Assembly: GCF_016894385.1 (NCBI RefSeq)
Contig: NZ_CP069812.1
Coordinates: 2,542,001 to 2,606,000 of the forward strand
Reading direction: 5' to 3'
DNA: 64,000 nucleotides
DNA from: Cupriavidus oxalaticus
GTDB lineage: Bacteria > Pseudomonadota > Gammaproteobacteria > Burkholderiales > Burkholderiaceae
The notes beneath the pieces were generated by a model that worked only from the letters and a program-made list of their open reading frames with translations, was not told where the DNA came from and searched no databases. Position 1 is the stretch's first letter. Each line of letters begins with the position of its first letter. Shown here piece after piece: positions 1 through 9,967 of this stretch. The translations under genes and the position numbers were made by a program.

Positions 1-951
1 ATCGGCACACTGGAGAAGGCCAACACGGTGGGCCAACTGCTGGACCGTTACCTTCTGGAAGAGGTGCCAACGAAGGAGCCGACGACTCAAAGCCACCACC
101 GGCTTTGTATCAAACGCCTGCGCCTGCAGTTCGAGAAGTGGCCGCTGATTGCCATCAAGCCGCGGCACATCTATGCCTACGTCGACGCACGCACGAAGGA
201 GAAGAAGCTGCCCGACGGCACCATGATCAAGGTGAAGGCACTGACCGCAGGGCGCCGCGAGGTCGAGGTGTTGTCACACGCCTACACCAAGGCGGTCGAA
301 TGGGGCTACCTGGACAGGCACCCGTTCCTCGGCGAGACGCGGATGAAGGGGCAGAAGCCGCGCGACCGGTACGTCGATGACTGGGAGATAGCAGAATGCC
401 TGGCGCTGCCGTCGCGCCGGAAGAAGGGAAGCGTGAGGGCGGCTCAGGCCTATATCCGGATCAAGATGCTGACCGGCATGGCGCGCGGCGACCTGCTGCG
501 CCTGCGGCCGGCCCAGGACTTCAAGGACGACGGGATCCACATCCAGCGGCACAAGACAGCCGGCAGCACCGGAAAACGGACGATCTACACGTGGAACGAC
601 GATCTGCGCGCCGCGGTATCCGATGCTCTGGCGGCCCGCCCGATCGACATCAGCCCGTGGCTTTTCTGCACGCTCAGGGGCGAGTGCTACATCAACGAGG
701 AAACGGGTCGCGCTGGCGGCTGGGAATCGCTATGGCGGGGCTTCATGGAGCGCGTTATGGCCGAGACCAAGGTAAACGTGCCCTTCACCGAGCACGACAT
801 CCGAGCGAAGGCCGGCAGCGACGCGGACGACCTTGAGCATGCGCGCGCCCTGCTCTCGCATGCCAGCAGCGCTACCACTCAGCGCGTGTACCGGCGCAAG
901 GCAGAGGTCGTCGCCCCTCTGCAGGCAAACAAAAAGCGCCAGGGGGAATGA
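1..951 (+). CDS. Tyrosine-type site-specific integrase (5' end cut by window edge)
   Basis: Phage/genomic-island integrase of the tyrosine recombinase family, which cuts and rejoins DNA at attachment sites. The frame is open from base 1, so the true start lies upstream; GTG at 28 is only an internal candidate. A SAM-like N-terminal core-binding region is followed by the catalytic domain. Catalytic residues are recognisable: Arg in TGMARGDLLRLR, Lys in RHKTAGS, His and Arg in EHDIRAKAG, a second His in LLSHASS, and the Tyr nucleophile in RVYRRK, so the enzyme looks intact. It points toward the 3' end of tRNA-Ser only 65 bases away, the usual arrangement for an element integrated in a tRNA gene. 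The element itself would lie to the left, outside the window. Confidence 0.9.
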   Translation: MGTLEKANTVGQLLDRYLLEEVPTKEPTTQSHHRLCIKRLRLQFEKWPLIAIKPRHIYAYVDARTKEKKLPDGTMIKVKALTAGRREVEVLSHAYTKAVEWGYLDRHPFLGETRMKGQKPRDRYVDDWEIAECLALPSRRKKGSVRAAQAYIRIKMLTGMARGDLLRLRPAQDFKDDGIHIQRHKTAGSTGKRTIYTWNDDLRAAVSDALAARPIDISPWLFCTLRGECYINEETGRAGGWESLWRGFMERVMAETKVNVPFTEHDIRAKAGSDADDLEHARALLSHASSATTQRVYRRKAEVVAPLQANKKRQGE

Positions 952-966
952 CCCACATGGCGCTTT
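933..966 (+). terminator. Hairpin at the end of the integrase gene
   Basis: A 9-bp inverted repeat (AAAGCGCCA at 933-941, TGGCGCTTT at 958-966) spans the integrase stop codon. It lacks a long T run, so it may be a weak terminator or an mRNA 3' end stabiliser. Confidence 0.45.
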
Positions 967-1015
967 ATGACCCAGCGGTTAGCTCTTACTAACCCGCTAA
1001 GCCTTACAGAATAAC

Positions 1016-1060
1016 TGGCGGAGAGAGGGGGATTCGAACCCCCGATAGGCTATTAACCTA
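1016..1060 (-). other. Probable attachment site (att) in the 3' part of tRNA-Ser
   Basis: Integrases encoded next to a tRNA 3' end commonly use the T-arm and acceptor region as attB, and the element restores the tRNA sequence. The integrase stop is about 65 bases from this 3' end. The matching second att copy would be left of the window, so the exact core cannot be read here. Confidence 0.4.
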
Positions 1061-1106
1061 TACACGCTTTCCAGGCGTGCGACTTAAACCACTCATCCAT
1101 CTCTCC
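1016..1106 (-). tRNA. tRNA-Ser(GGA)
   Basis: On the minus strand the sequence folds as a long-variable-arm tRNA. It begins GGAGAGA at 1106 and has an anticodon loop CTGGAAA (anticodon GGA), an extra arm, a GGTTCGAATCC T arm and a matching acceptor 3' strand. A G discriminator is followed by an encoded CCA at 1018-1016. The 3' end faces the integrase gene. Confidence 0.95.
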
Positions 1107-1166
1107 GGGAAGTCCGCGATTATAGCAGAGTTGCCCGACGAATCCACAAGTTCGTGCGGCACCGCC

Positions 1167-3218
1167 CTATCCCCTGCGCAAATACGTCACCAGCCTGTCG
1201 ATCACCGGCGCATTGCGCGGCGTGAGCAGGCTGACGATGATCGCCACGGCAAACCCCGCGGGCACGCCGAAGGCGCCGGAGGCGATCGGGTCGACACCGA
1301 ACCAGCGGTCGCCGAAGATGCCGGTCATGCGGGTGAAGAACGGATAGTTGACGAAGATGTAGTACACCGCGACGCCAAGCCCCGCGGCCATGCCCGCGAC
1401 GGCACCCGCCGCGGTGGTCCGGCGCCAGAAGATGCCAAGCACCAGTACCGGGAAGAAGCTGGACGCGGCCAGCGAGAAGGCGGCGCCGACCAGGAACAGG
1501 ATGTTGCCGGGACGCAGCGATGTGACGTATGAAGCGAACAAGGCCACGCCCAGCAGCACGATCTTGGCCGTCGTGACGCGGCGCTGATGGCTCGCCTGGC
1601 GGTCGACCATGTGATAGAAGACGTCGTGCGACAGCGCGTTGGCGATGGTCAGCAGCAGGCCGTCGGCAGTCGACAGCGCCGCGGCCAGCGCGCCGGCGGC
1701 GATCAGGCCGGAGATGACGTAGGGCAGGCCGGCGATCTCCGGGGCGGCCAGCACGATCATGTCGGGCTGCAGCAGGATCTCGGCCCATTGCACGATGCCG
1801 TCGCCGTTGACGTCGCGAATGCCGAATACCGGCGGATCGACCTTGCGCCATTGCACTACCCATTGCGGCAGTTCCGCATACGACGTGCCGACCAGGTGCT
1901 CGAAGAACTCGTACTTGACCAGCGCGGCCAGCGTCGGTGCGGACACGTACAGCAGCGCGATGCAGAACACGGCCCAGGCCACCGAGTTGCGGGTCTCCTT
2001 GACGGAGGGCGTGGTGTAGAGGCGTGTCAGGATATGCGGCAGGCTGGCGGTGCCGACCATCAGGCAGAACACCAGCAACACAAAGTTGAGCCGCTTGGTC
2101 TTGCGCTCCTCCTCCGACGCCGCGGGATATGGCTCGGTGGACGACCTCGAATGCCGGCTGCGCGCAAGCGCGTCTTCGCGCTGCAGGCTCCACTGCTGCT
2201 GCGCGGCGGCGGGATCGCGCGGGAACTCCAGGCGCTCGCGCTCCAGCGCCTTGATTTCGCGCAGCGGCGCATTGCGCGCACGAAGGTCCTGCAGGCGTGC
2301 GTCCAGCGCATCGCGCTCCTGCTGGAAGGACTCCGGCAGGCGCGCAATGCGCTCCTGCAGCAGGATGGCCTGCTGCTTGTAGTATTCGCGCACGGCCTGC
2401 TCGGCGGGCGCGCGCTCCAGCTCCTGCTCGCGCGCATCAAGCTGCGTCAGCAGCGTGCCGTAGCTGAGCTGCGGCACCACGTCCCGGTGATGCTTCCACG
2501 CGATCATCGACACCGTGACCAGGAAGGCCACGATCATCATGATGTACTGCGCCACCTGCGTCCACGTGACCGCGCGCATGCCACCCAGGAACGAGCACAC
2601 CAGGATGCCCGCCAGCCCGAAGAAGATGCCGACGGCGAATTCCACGCCGATGAAGCGCGTCACCACCAGCCCTACCCCCTGGATCTGTGCCACCAGGTAG
2701 ACGAACGAACACAGCGACGCCGCCAGTACCGCGATGGCGCGCACCGGCAGGTTGCCGCCGGGCTTGCCGTTGCCGTAGCGCGCGGCGAGGAAATCCGGGA
2801 TGGTATAGCCGCCGTACTTGCGCAGGTAGGGTGCCAGCAGGAAGGCCACCAGGCAGTAGCCGCCGGTCCAGCCCATCACGTAGGCCAGGCCTTCGTAGCC
2901 AGAGGCGAACAGGATGCCGGCCAGGCCGATGAACGAGGCCGCGCTCATCCAGTCGGCGGCGATTGCCATGCCGTTGAACATGGCCGGCACGCGCCGCGAA
3001 GCCACGTAATACTCGTTGAGATCCGAGGTGCGGCAGATCAGCCCGATGCAGGCATAGATCGCGATGGTGACGAAGAGGAAGACGTAACCGAGCCACAGCG
3101 CGTCGGCATTGGAGCGCTCCAGCAGCCCCATCATGCCGACGAAGCCGAACAGCCCCAGCGTGAACAGGCCGTAGTACAGCAGCAGCCGACGGCGGAAGCG
3201 CGACTGGGCATCTGGCAT
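1167..3218 (-). CDS. Sodium:solute symporter (SSS family, acetate-permease-like) with inserted coiled coil and EF-hand-like loop
   Basis: A 683-residue inner-membrane symporter of the SSS/ActP type, probably taking up acetate or another short carboxylate with Na+ or H+. The N-terminal helices carry family motifs (SDLNEYYVASRRVP, ADWMSAASFIGLAG). Between the transmembrane blocks, residues about 260-375 are a charged, Arg/Glu/Gln-rich helical stretch predicted to form a coiled coil; it makes the protein longer than E. coli ActP (about 550 residues). Residues 469-480 (DVNGDGIVQWAE) match a canonical EF-hand calcium loop. The gene lies directly downstream of acetyl-CoA synthetase on the same strand, which supports an acetate-uptake role. 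The exact substrate is inferred. An alternative is a lactate or propionate carrier of the same family. Confidence 0.85.
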   Translation of the reverse strand: MPDAQSRFRRRLLLYYGLFTLGLFGFVGMMGLLERSNADALWLGYVFLFVTIAIYACIGLICRTSDLNEYYVASRRVPAMFNGMAIAADWMSAASFIGLAGILFASGYEGLAYVMGWTGGYCLVAFLLAPYLRKYGGYTIPDFLAARYGNGKPGGNLPVRAIAVLAASLCSFVYLVAQIQGVGLVVTRFIGVEFAVGIFFGLAGILVCSFLGGMRAVTWTQVAQYIMMIVAFLVTVSMIAWKHHRDVVPQLSYGTLLTQLDAREQELERAPAEQAVREYYKQQAILLQERIARLPESFQQERDALDARLQDLRARNAPLREIKALERERLEFPRDPAAAQQQWSLQREDALARSRHSRSSTEPYPAASEEERKTKRLNFVLLVFCLMVGTASLPHILTRLYTTPSVKETRNSVAWAVFCIALLYVSAPTLAALVKYEFFEHLVGTSYAELPQWVVQWRKVDPPVFGIRDVNGDGIVQWAEILLQPDMIVLAAPEIAGLPYVISGLIAAGALAAALSTADGLLLTIANALSHDVFYHMVDRQASHQRRVTTAKIVLLGVALFASYVTSLRPGNILFLVGAAFSLAASSFFPVLVLGIFWRRTTAAGAVAGMAAGLGVAVYYIFVNYPFFTRMTGIFGDRWFGVDPIASGAFGVPAGFAVAIIVSLLTPRNAPVIDRLVTYLRRG

Positions 3219-3256
3219 GGGCGACGATCCGTGGTCGGTGGGGCGCTATCGTAACA

Positions 3257-3290
3257 AACCCGCCGGCGCGCGGGAACGCGGCGGCGGGTT
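3257..3290 (-). terminator. Hairpin between acs and the symporter gene
   Basis: An 8-bp inverted repeat (AACCCGCC / GGCGGGTT) with further GC pairing inside lies in the 92-base gap downstream of acs. On the minus strand it is followed by a short T-rich stretch (TTTGTTA). It could be a partial terminator that lowers symporter expression relative to acs. Confidence 0.45.
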
Positions 3291-3310
3291 CTGGGGGCAA
3301 GGCTACGGGA

Positions 3311-5293
<1,983 letters not shown>

Positions 5294-5483
5294 AGACTCG
5301 TCTCCTGATTTTGGAATGGCTTTGGCTGCCAAGTTACGCCCGACGGCTTACTTAAACCTGACGGTCGGCGGCTGCTGCCTGTGGTGACGGGCGGTGTCCG
5401 AGGTCGCCGCATGCTGCAATGCAGCGGGAAACGTCCTGCCATCGGGGGCGAAAGTGCAGCCTTCTCCATTAGGCTAGCACAGC

Positions 5484-5489
5484 TATAAT
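5484..5489 (+). promoter_or_regulatory. Possible -10 element (TATAAT) for the DMT transporter gene
   Basis: A perfect TATAAT occurs about 120 bases before the chosen start of the DMT gene, in the divergent region between acsA and this gene. No good -35 hexamer is visible at the usual spacing, so the call rests on the -10 match alone. Confidence 0.35.
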
Positions 5490-5610
5490 CCCGCGAGCCC
5501 TATACCTGAACGCGGTGCTTACCCTTGCCGCGGCCCCCCACGCTTGCACCGGCTTGCCACGCCATCGCGCGACCCGCGATCGTGGCCGCCGGCTGACCGA
5601 GGCATCGACC

Positions 5611-6594
5611 GTGCCCGCCAACACCTCCACTTCAGCCTCTGCCCACTCTCAGCTTTTCTCCCCGGTCCACGCCCTGTTCCTGGTCGCCTCGATGGCGCTG
5701 GTCGGCAGCAATGTGGGACTGGGCAAATCGATCATCGCCCATGTGCCGGTGCTGCTGTTTGCACTGCTGCGCTTCGTCATCGCCATCATCTGCCTGGCGC
5801 CGTGGTATCGGCCCGCGCGCATGCGCCAGGTGTCGCGCGCCGAATGGCTGAACCTGTTCCTGCAGGCGTTCTTCGGCACCTTCCTGTTCACGCTGCTGAT
5901 GCTCAACGGCGTGCGGCTGACCAGCGCCATGGCCGCCGGGGTCATCACCAGCACCATTCCCGCCACGGTGGCAATCCTGTCCTGGCTGGTGCTGCGCGAA
6001 CGGCTGTCGCGCCGCACCGTGGCCTCGGTGTTGCTGGCGGTGGCCGGCATCGCCGTGCTCAATATCGCGCGCGGCGATTCGCACGGCGCCGGCGAAAACA
6101 GCCAGGCCTGGCTCGGCAACCTGATGATCCTGGGCGCGGTGGTGTGCGAGTCGATCTACGTGATCCTGTCGCGCCGGCTCACCCAGACGCTGGCCGCGAT
6201 CGAGATCTGCGCCTATACGCACCTGATCGGCGGCCTGCTGATGCTGCCGCTGGGGCTGGTGCCGCTGCTGAGCTTCGATGCGTCGACGGTGCCCGCGCCG
6301 ACCTGGCTGATGCTGCTGTGGTATGCGCTGTCGGCCAGCGTGTTCTCGTTCTGGCTGTGGATGAAGGGCATCCGCCATGTGCCGGCGCAACTGGCGGGCG
6401 TGTTCACCTCGGTGCTGCCGGTGGCGGCGGCCACCTACGGCATCGTGTTCCTGGGCGAGAAGCCGGGCTGGCCGCACGGCGTGGCGCTGGCCTGTGTGCT
6501 GGCGGGCATCGTGCTGGCCAGCTGGCCGGGCCGGCTTGCACGCGAGGCCTGGCGCCGCAAGGCGGCTGGCACCGACCCTGGCGCGACGGGCTGA
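5611..6594 (+). CDS. EamA-family drug/metabolite transporter (DMT)
   Basis: Inner-membrane exporter of the drug/metabolite transporter superfamily with two EamA repeats and about ten transmembrane helices, for example ALFLVASMALVGSNVGLGKS near the start and a second repeat from about residue 165. GTG at 5611 is preferred because the residues encoded upstream of it (from GTG 5515) are Arg/Ala-rich and unlike the family; a weak GAGG lies before 5611. The substrate cannot be read from sequence; family members export amino acids, purines or other metabolites. It is transcribed divergently from acsA, with no functional link evident. Confidence 0.8.
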   Translation: MPANTSTSASAHSQLFSPVHALFLVASMALVGSNVGLGKSIIAHVPVLLFALLRFVIAIICLAPWYRPARMRQVSRAEWLNLFLQAFFGTFLFTLLMLNGVRLTSAMAAGVITSTIPATVAILSWLVLRERLSRRTVASVLLAVAGIAVLNIARGDSHGAGENSQAWLGNLMILGAVVCESIYVILSRRLTQTLAAIEICAYTHLIGGLLMLPLGLVPLLSFDASTVPAPTWLMLLWYALSASVFSFWLWMKGIRHVPAQLAGVFTSVLPVAAATYGIVFLGEKPGWPHGVALACVLAGIVLASWPGRLAREAWRRKAAGTDPGATG

Positions 6595-6696
6595 GCGGCG
6601 CGGGACCGGGGCCAGGCCAAAGGCACATGTCACCGGGCGGCCCCGCCCGCTTGGTACAATCCTCGCCGTTTTTGACTCGCCGATACCGCCCCGCCT

Positions 6697-7251
6697 ATGG
6701 CCTCCAACCCGCTGAACACGCAGCCGCCCACGATGCGGCCGATCCCGCGCATCATCTTCGCGTCGCGCTGGCTGCAGTTGCCGCTCTACCTCGGCCTGAT
6801 CGTGGCCCAGGGCGTCTATGTCTACCACTTCATGATCGAGGTCTGGCACCTGCTGTCGCACGTGACCGAGTACGACGAGAACAAGATCATGCTGGTGGTG
6901 CTCGGCCTGATCGACGTGGTGATGATTTCCAACCTGCTGATCATGGTGATCGTCGGCGGCTACGAGACCTTTGTTTCGCGCCTTGGCATCGACAACCACC
7001 CGGACGAGCCGGAATGGCTGGACCACGTCAACGCCGGCGTGCTCAAGGTCAAGCTGTCGATGGCGCTGATCGGCATCTCGTCGATCCACCTGCTCAAGAC
7101 CTTTATCGACGCCGAGCAGCGCTCCACCCACACCATCATGTGGCAGGTCGCGATCCACCTGGCGTTCCTGCTGTCGGCACTGGCGATGGCGTGGGTCGAC
7201 AAGATGGTTTCGCATGGCCCCGGCCATCATGCGAAGCATGAATCACATTAA
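6697..7251 (+). CDS. UPF0114 / TIGR00645 (YqhA-like) membrane protein
   Basis: A 184-residue inner-membrane protein of the UPF0114 (YqhA) family, whose function is not established. Three to four hydrophobic segments are visible: around residues 20-45, 60-95 ([20 protein letters not shown]), 115-135 and 145-165. The family core [16 protein letters not shown] is present. The last residues are rich in His ([11 protein letters not shown]), which is unusual for the family core and could be a metal-contacting tail. A strong terminator follows, so the gene is probably a single unit. Confidence 0.8.
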   Translation: MASNPLNTQPPTMRPIPRIIFASRWLQLPLYLGLIVAQGVYVYHFMIEVWHLLSHVTEYDENKIMLVVLGLIDVVMISNLLIMVIVGGYETFVSRLGIDNHPDEPEWLDHVNAGVLKVKLSMALIGISSIHLLKTFIDAEQRSTHTIMWQVAIHLAFLLSALAMAWVDKMVSHGPGHHAKHESH

Positions 7252-7280
7252 GAGGCGCGCCTTGCGCCAGCCTCAACCAG

Positions 7281-7310
7281 AACCGCGGCCTTGTGCCGCG
7301 GTTTTTTGTT
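7281..7310 (+). terminator. Rho-independent terminator after the UPF0114 gene
   Basis: An AACCGCGG / CCGCGGTT stem is followed by a run of T residues (TTTTTTGTTTT). Confidence 0.85.
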
Positions 7311-7444
7311 TTGGGCGCTGTCGCGGCCGCTTAGTGGCCCCCAAGACACAATTCGCCACTGTAGACGCATGTATGCAGCCGGGCAGAGCGCCCCGGCTCG
7401 GTGTATGATTTCGGGCTGTGTTTCACCGCTGCCCACCCCACAAA

Positions 7445-8968
7445 ATGACAGTCATCAAGCAAGAAGACCTCATCCAGAGCGTCGCCGACTCCCTGCAGTA
7501 CATCAGCTACTACCACCCGATGGACTACATCACCAGCCTGGGCCGTGCCTATGAGCTGGAGCAGAGCCCGGCGGCCAAGGACGCGATCGCGCAGATCCTG
7601 ACCAACAGCCGCATGTGCGCGGAAGGCAAGCGCCCGATCTGCCAGGACACCGGCATCGTCACGGTCTTCGTCAAGGTGGGCATGGACGTGCGGTGGGATG
7701 GTGCCACCATGGGCCTGACCGACATGATCAACGAAGGCGTGCGCCGCGGTTACACGCACCCCGACAACGTGCTGCGCGCCTCGATCGTCAGCCCGCCCGA
7801 AGGCGGCCGCAAGAACACCAGGGACAACACCCCGGCCGTGATCCACTATGAAGTGGTGCCGGGCAACACCGTCGACATCCAGGTCGCGGCCAAGGGCGGC
7901 GGCTCGGAGAACAAGTCCAAGTTCGTGATGCTGAACCCGTCGGACTCGATCGTCGACTGGGTGCTGAAGACCGTGCCGACCATGGGCGCCGGCTGGTGCC
8001 CGCCGGGCATGCTGGGCATCGGCATCGGCGGCACCGCCGAAAAGGCGATGGTGATGGCCAAGGAATCGCTGATGGAATCCATCGACATCCAGGACATCAT
8101 CGCCCGCGGCCCGAAGGACTGGGTCGAGGAACTGCGCGTCGAGCTGTACGAGAAGGTCAACGCGCTGGGCATCGGCGCGCAGGGCCTGGGCGGCCTGGCC
8201 ACCGTGCTGGACGTCAAGATCATGGCCTGCCCGACGCACGCCGCGTCCAAGCCGGTCGCGATGATCCCGAACTGCGCCGCCACCCGCCACGTGCACTTCA
8301 CGCTGGACGGCAGCGGCCCGGCCAGGCTGGAAGCGCCGGACCTGTCGCAATGGCCGAAGGTCGAATGGGCGCCGAACACCGAAACGTCCAAGCGCGTCGA
8401 CCTGAACACGCTGACGCCGGAAGAAGTCGCCTCGTGGAAGCCGGGCCAGACCCTGCTGCTCAACGGCAAGATGCTGACCGGCCGCGACGCCGCGCACAAG
8501 CGCATCGCCGACATGCTGGCCAAGGGCGAGAAACTGCCGGTGGACTTCAAGAACCGCGTGATCTACTACGTCGGCCCGGTCGATCCGGTGCGCGACGAGG
8601 CGGTCGGCCCGGCCGGCCCCACCACCGCCACGCGCATGGACAAGTTCACCGAGATGATGCTGGCCGAAACCGGCCTGATCTCGATGATCGGCAAGGCCGA
8701 GCGCGGCCCGGCAGCCATCGAGGCGATCAAGAAGCACAAGTCGGCCTACCTGATGGCCGTGGGCGGCGCCGCCTACCTGGTGGCCAAGGCGATCAAGGAA
8801 GCCAAGGTGGTCGGCTTCGAAGACCTCGGCATGGAAGCCATCTACGAGTTCGACGTCAAGGACATGCCGGTGACGGTCGCCGTGGACAGCGAAGGCACCT
8901 CGGTGCACAAGACCGGCCCCGCCGAGTGGCAGGCCAAGATCGGCAAGATCCCGGTTGCCGCGCTGTAA
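7445..8968 (+). CDS. fumA: Fumarate hydratase, class I (iron-sulfur)
   Basis: TCA-cycle enzyme that hydrates fumarate to L-malate using an oxygen-sensitive [4Fe-4S] cluster. The single 507-residue chain carries both the N-terminal (alpha-like) and C-terminal (beta-like, from about residue 355) domains of class I fumarases. Candidate cluster cysteines lie in RPICQDTG, GWCPPGM and MIPNCAATRH. The C-terminal half has KMLTGRDAAHKR and GPTTATRMD, typical of the family. The ATG at 7445 is chosen because the extra codons from 7418 do not resemble the family N-terminus (which starts MTVIKQEDL here). A REP-like repeat pair separates it from murI. Confidence 0.95.
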   Translation: MTVIKQEDLIQSVADSLQYISYYHPMDYITSLGRAYELEQSPAAKDAIAQILTNSRMCAEGKRPICQDTGIVTVFVKVGMDVRWDGATMGLTDMINEGVRRGYTHPDNVLRASIVSPPEGGRKNTRDNTPAVIHYEVVPGNTVDIQVAAKGGGSENKSKFVMLNPSDSIVDWVLKTVPTMGAGWCPPGMLGIGIGGTAEKAMVMAKESLMESIDIQDIIARGPKDWVEELRVELYEKVNALGIGAQGLGGLATVLDVKIMACPTHAASKPVAMIPNCAATRHVHFTLDGSGPARLEAPDLSQWPKVEWAPNTETSKRVDLNTLTPEEVASWKPGQTLLLNGKMLTGRDAAHKRIADMLAKGEKLPVDFKNRVIYYVGPVDPVRDEAVGPAGPTTATRMDKFTEMMLAETGLISMIGKAERGPAAIEAIKKHKSAYLMAVGGAAYLVAKAIKEAKVVGFEDLGMEAIYEFDVKDMPVTVAVDSEGTSVHKTGPAEWQAKIGKIPVAAL

Positions 8969-8986
8969 CCGACCGCAAGCAGTACT

Positions 8987-9110
8987 CCCCTCTCCCGCTT
9001 GCGGGAGAGGGGTTGGGGGTGAGGGCCGGCGCTTGCAAGAGCGACGGCCCTCACTTCGTTGAAGCGCCCGCCCTCACCCCCGGCCCCTCTCCCGCCAGGC
9101 GGGAGAGGGG
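8987..9110. repeat. Paired REP-like palindromic repeats (BIME-like)
   Basis: Two near-perfect hairpins of the same kind lie head to head between fumA and murI: CCCCTCTCCCGC-TT-GCGGGAGAGGGG at 8987-9012 and a 13-bp stem with a one-base centre at 9084-9110. The flanking block GGGGGTGAGGGC at 9015-9026 has its exact reverse complement at 9070-9081, so the whole element is inverted. This is the layout of bacterial interspersed mosaic elements. Confidence 0.8.
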
Positions 9111-9135
9111 AGAAACCCCTCTCCTCTCCGCTTAC

Positions 9136-9945
9136 GTGAACCCCGCATCCATCGGCGTCTTCGATTCCGGCCTTGGCGGCCTGTCCGTGCTGCGCGAGAT
9201 CCGCGCGCTGCTGCCGCATGAATCGCTGCTGTATCTGGCCGACTCGAAATACGCGCCTTATGGCGAAAAACCCGAGACGTTCGTCGAGGCGCGCACGCTG
9301 CAGGCGTGCGAATGGCTGCTCGGCCAGGGCTGCAAGGCGCTGGTGATCGCCTGCAATACGGCGACCATGCACGCGGTGCAGACGCTGCGCGAACGGTTGC
9401 CGGTGCCGATCATCGGCGTCGAGCCCGGCCTCAAGCCCGCCGCCGCGGCGAGCCGCAGCAAGGTGGTGGGCGTGCTCGCCACCGCCAATACCCTCAAGAG
9501 CGCCAAGTTCGGGCGGCTGCTGTCCTCGCTCGCGGGTGAAAGCCGCTTTATCTGCGAGGCGGGCCTTGGCCTGGTATCGCTGATCGAGCAAGGCGATCTC
9601 GACGGCCCCGCCGTGCGCGAGCGCCTCGATGCCTACCTCACTCCCATGCTCGAAGCCGGTGCCGACACGCTGGTGCTGGGCTGCACCCACTACCCTTTCC
9701 TGTCCGGCACGATCCGCGAGATGGTCGGAGACCAGCTGGCGCTGGTCGACACCGGCAGCGCCATTGCGCGCCAGCTCGCCCGCAAGCTGGCCGAGCACGG
9801 CCTTTGCGCGGACGCCGGCGCGCTGCCGCGCGACCGCTTCGTTTCCACCAAGGACGCCGCGCACTTGCACGCGATGGCGGCAGCGCTGCTGCGGGTGGAC
9901 GCGGATGCGGAAACAGCGGTGATCGAACCGGCGCCAGCCTTCTAG
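9136..9945 (+). CDS. murI: Glutamate racemase
   Basis: Cytoplasmic enzyme that converts L-glutamate to D-glutamate for peptidoglycan. The 269-residue product starts MNPASIGVFDSGLGGLSV, carrying the conserved Asp-Ser, and has both catalytic cysteines in IACNTATM and LGCTHYPF. The start is a GTG at 9136; no ATG fits the family N-terminus and no clear Shine-Dalgarno sequence precedes it. The region upstream is the REP-like element ending only 26 bases before the start, so the normal leader may have been displaced by that repeat. Confidence 0.93.
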   Translation: MNPASIGVFDSGLGGLSVLREIRALLPHESLLYLADSKYAPYGEKPETFVEARTLQACEWLLGQGCKALVIACNTATMHAVQTLRERLPVPIIGVEPGLKPAAAASRSKVVGVLATANTLKSAKFGRLLSSLAGESRFICEAGLGLVSLIEQGDLDGPAVRERLDAYLTPMLEAGADTLVLGCTHYPFLSGTIREMVGDQLALVDTGSAIARQLARKLAEHGLCADAGALPRDRFVSTKDAAHLHAMAAALLRVDADAETAVIEPAPAF

Positions 9946-9967
9946 CCGGCGCCGGCCCTGCTGCAGG

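Noticed and set aside
1587..3254. A 555-residue plus-strand frame opposite the symporter gene.
   Set aside because: It is low-complexity Gln/His/Arg/Ala-rich sequence of the kind made by the antisense of GC-rich genes; the symporter on the other strand has clear family motifs.
8987..9110. Considered as a CRISPR array.
   Set aside because: There are only two units, inverted to each other, with no regular spacers; they fit REP/BIME elements.
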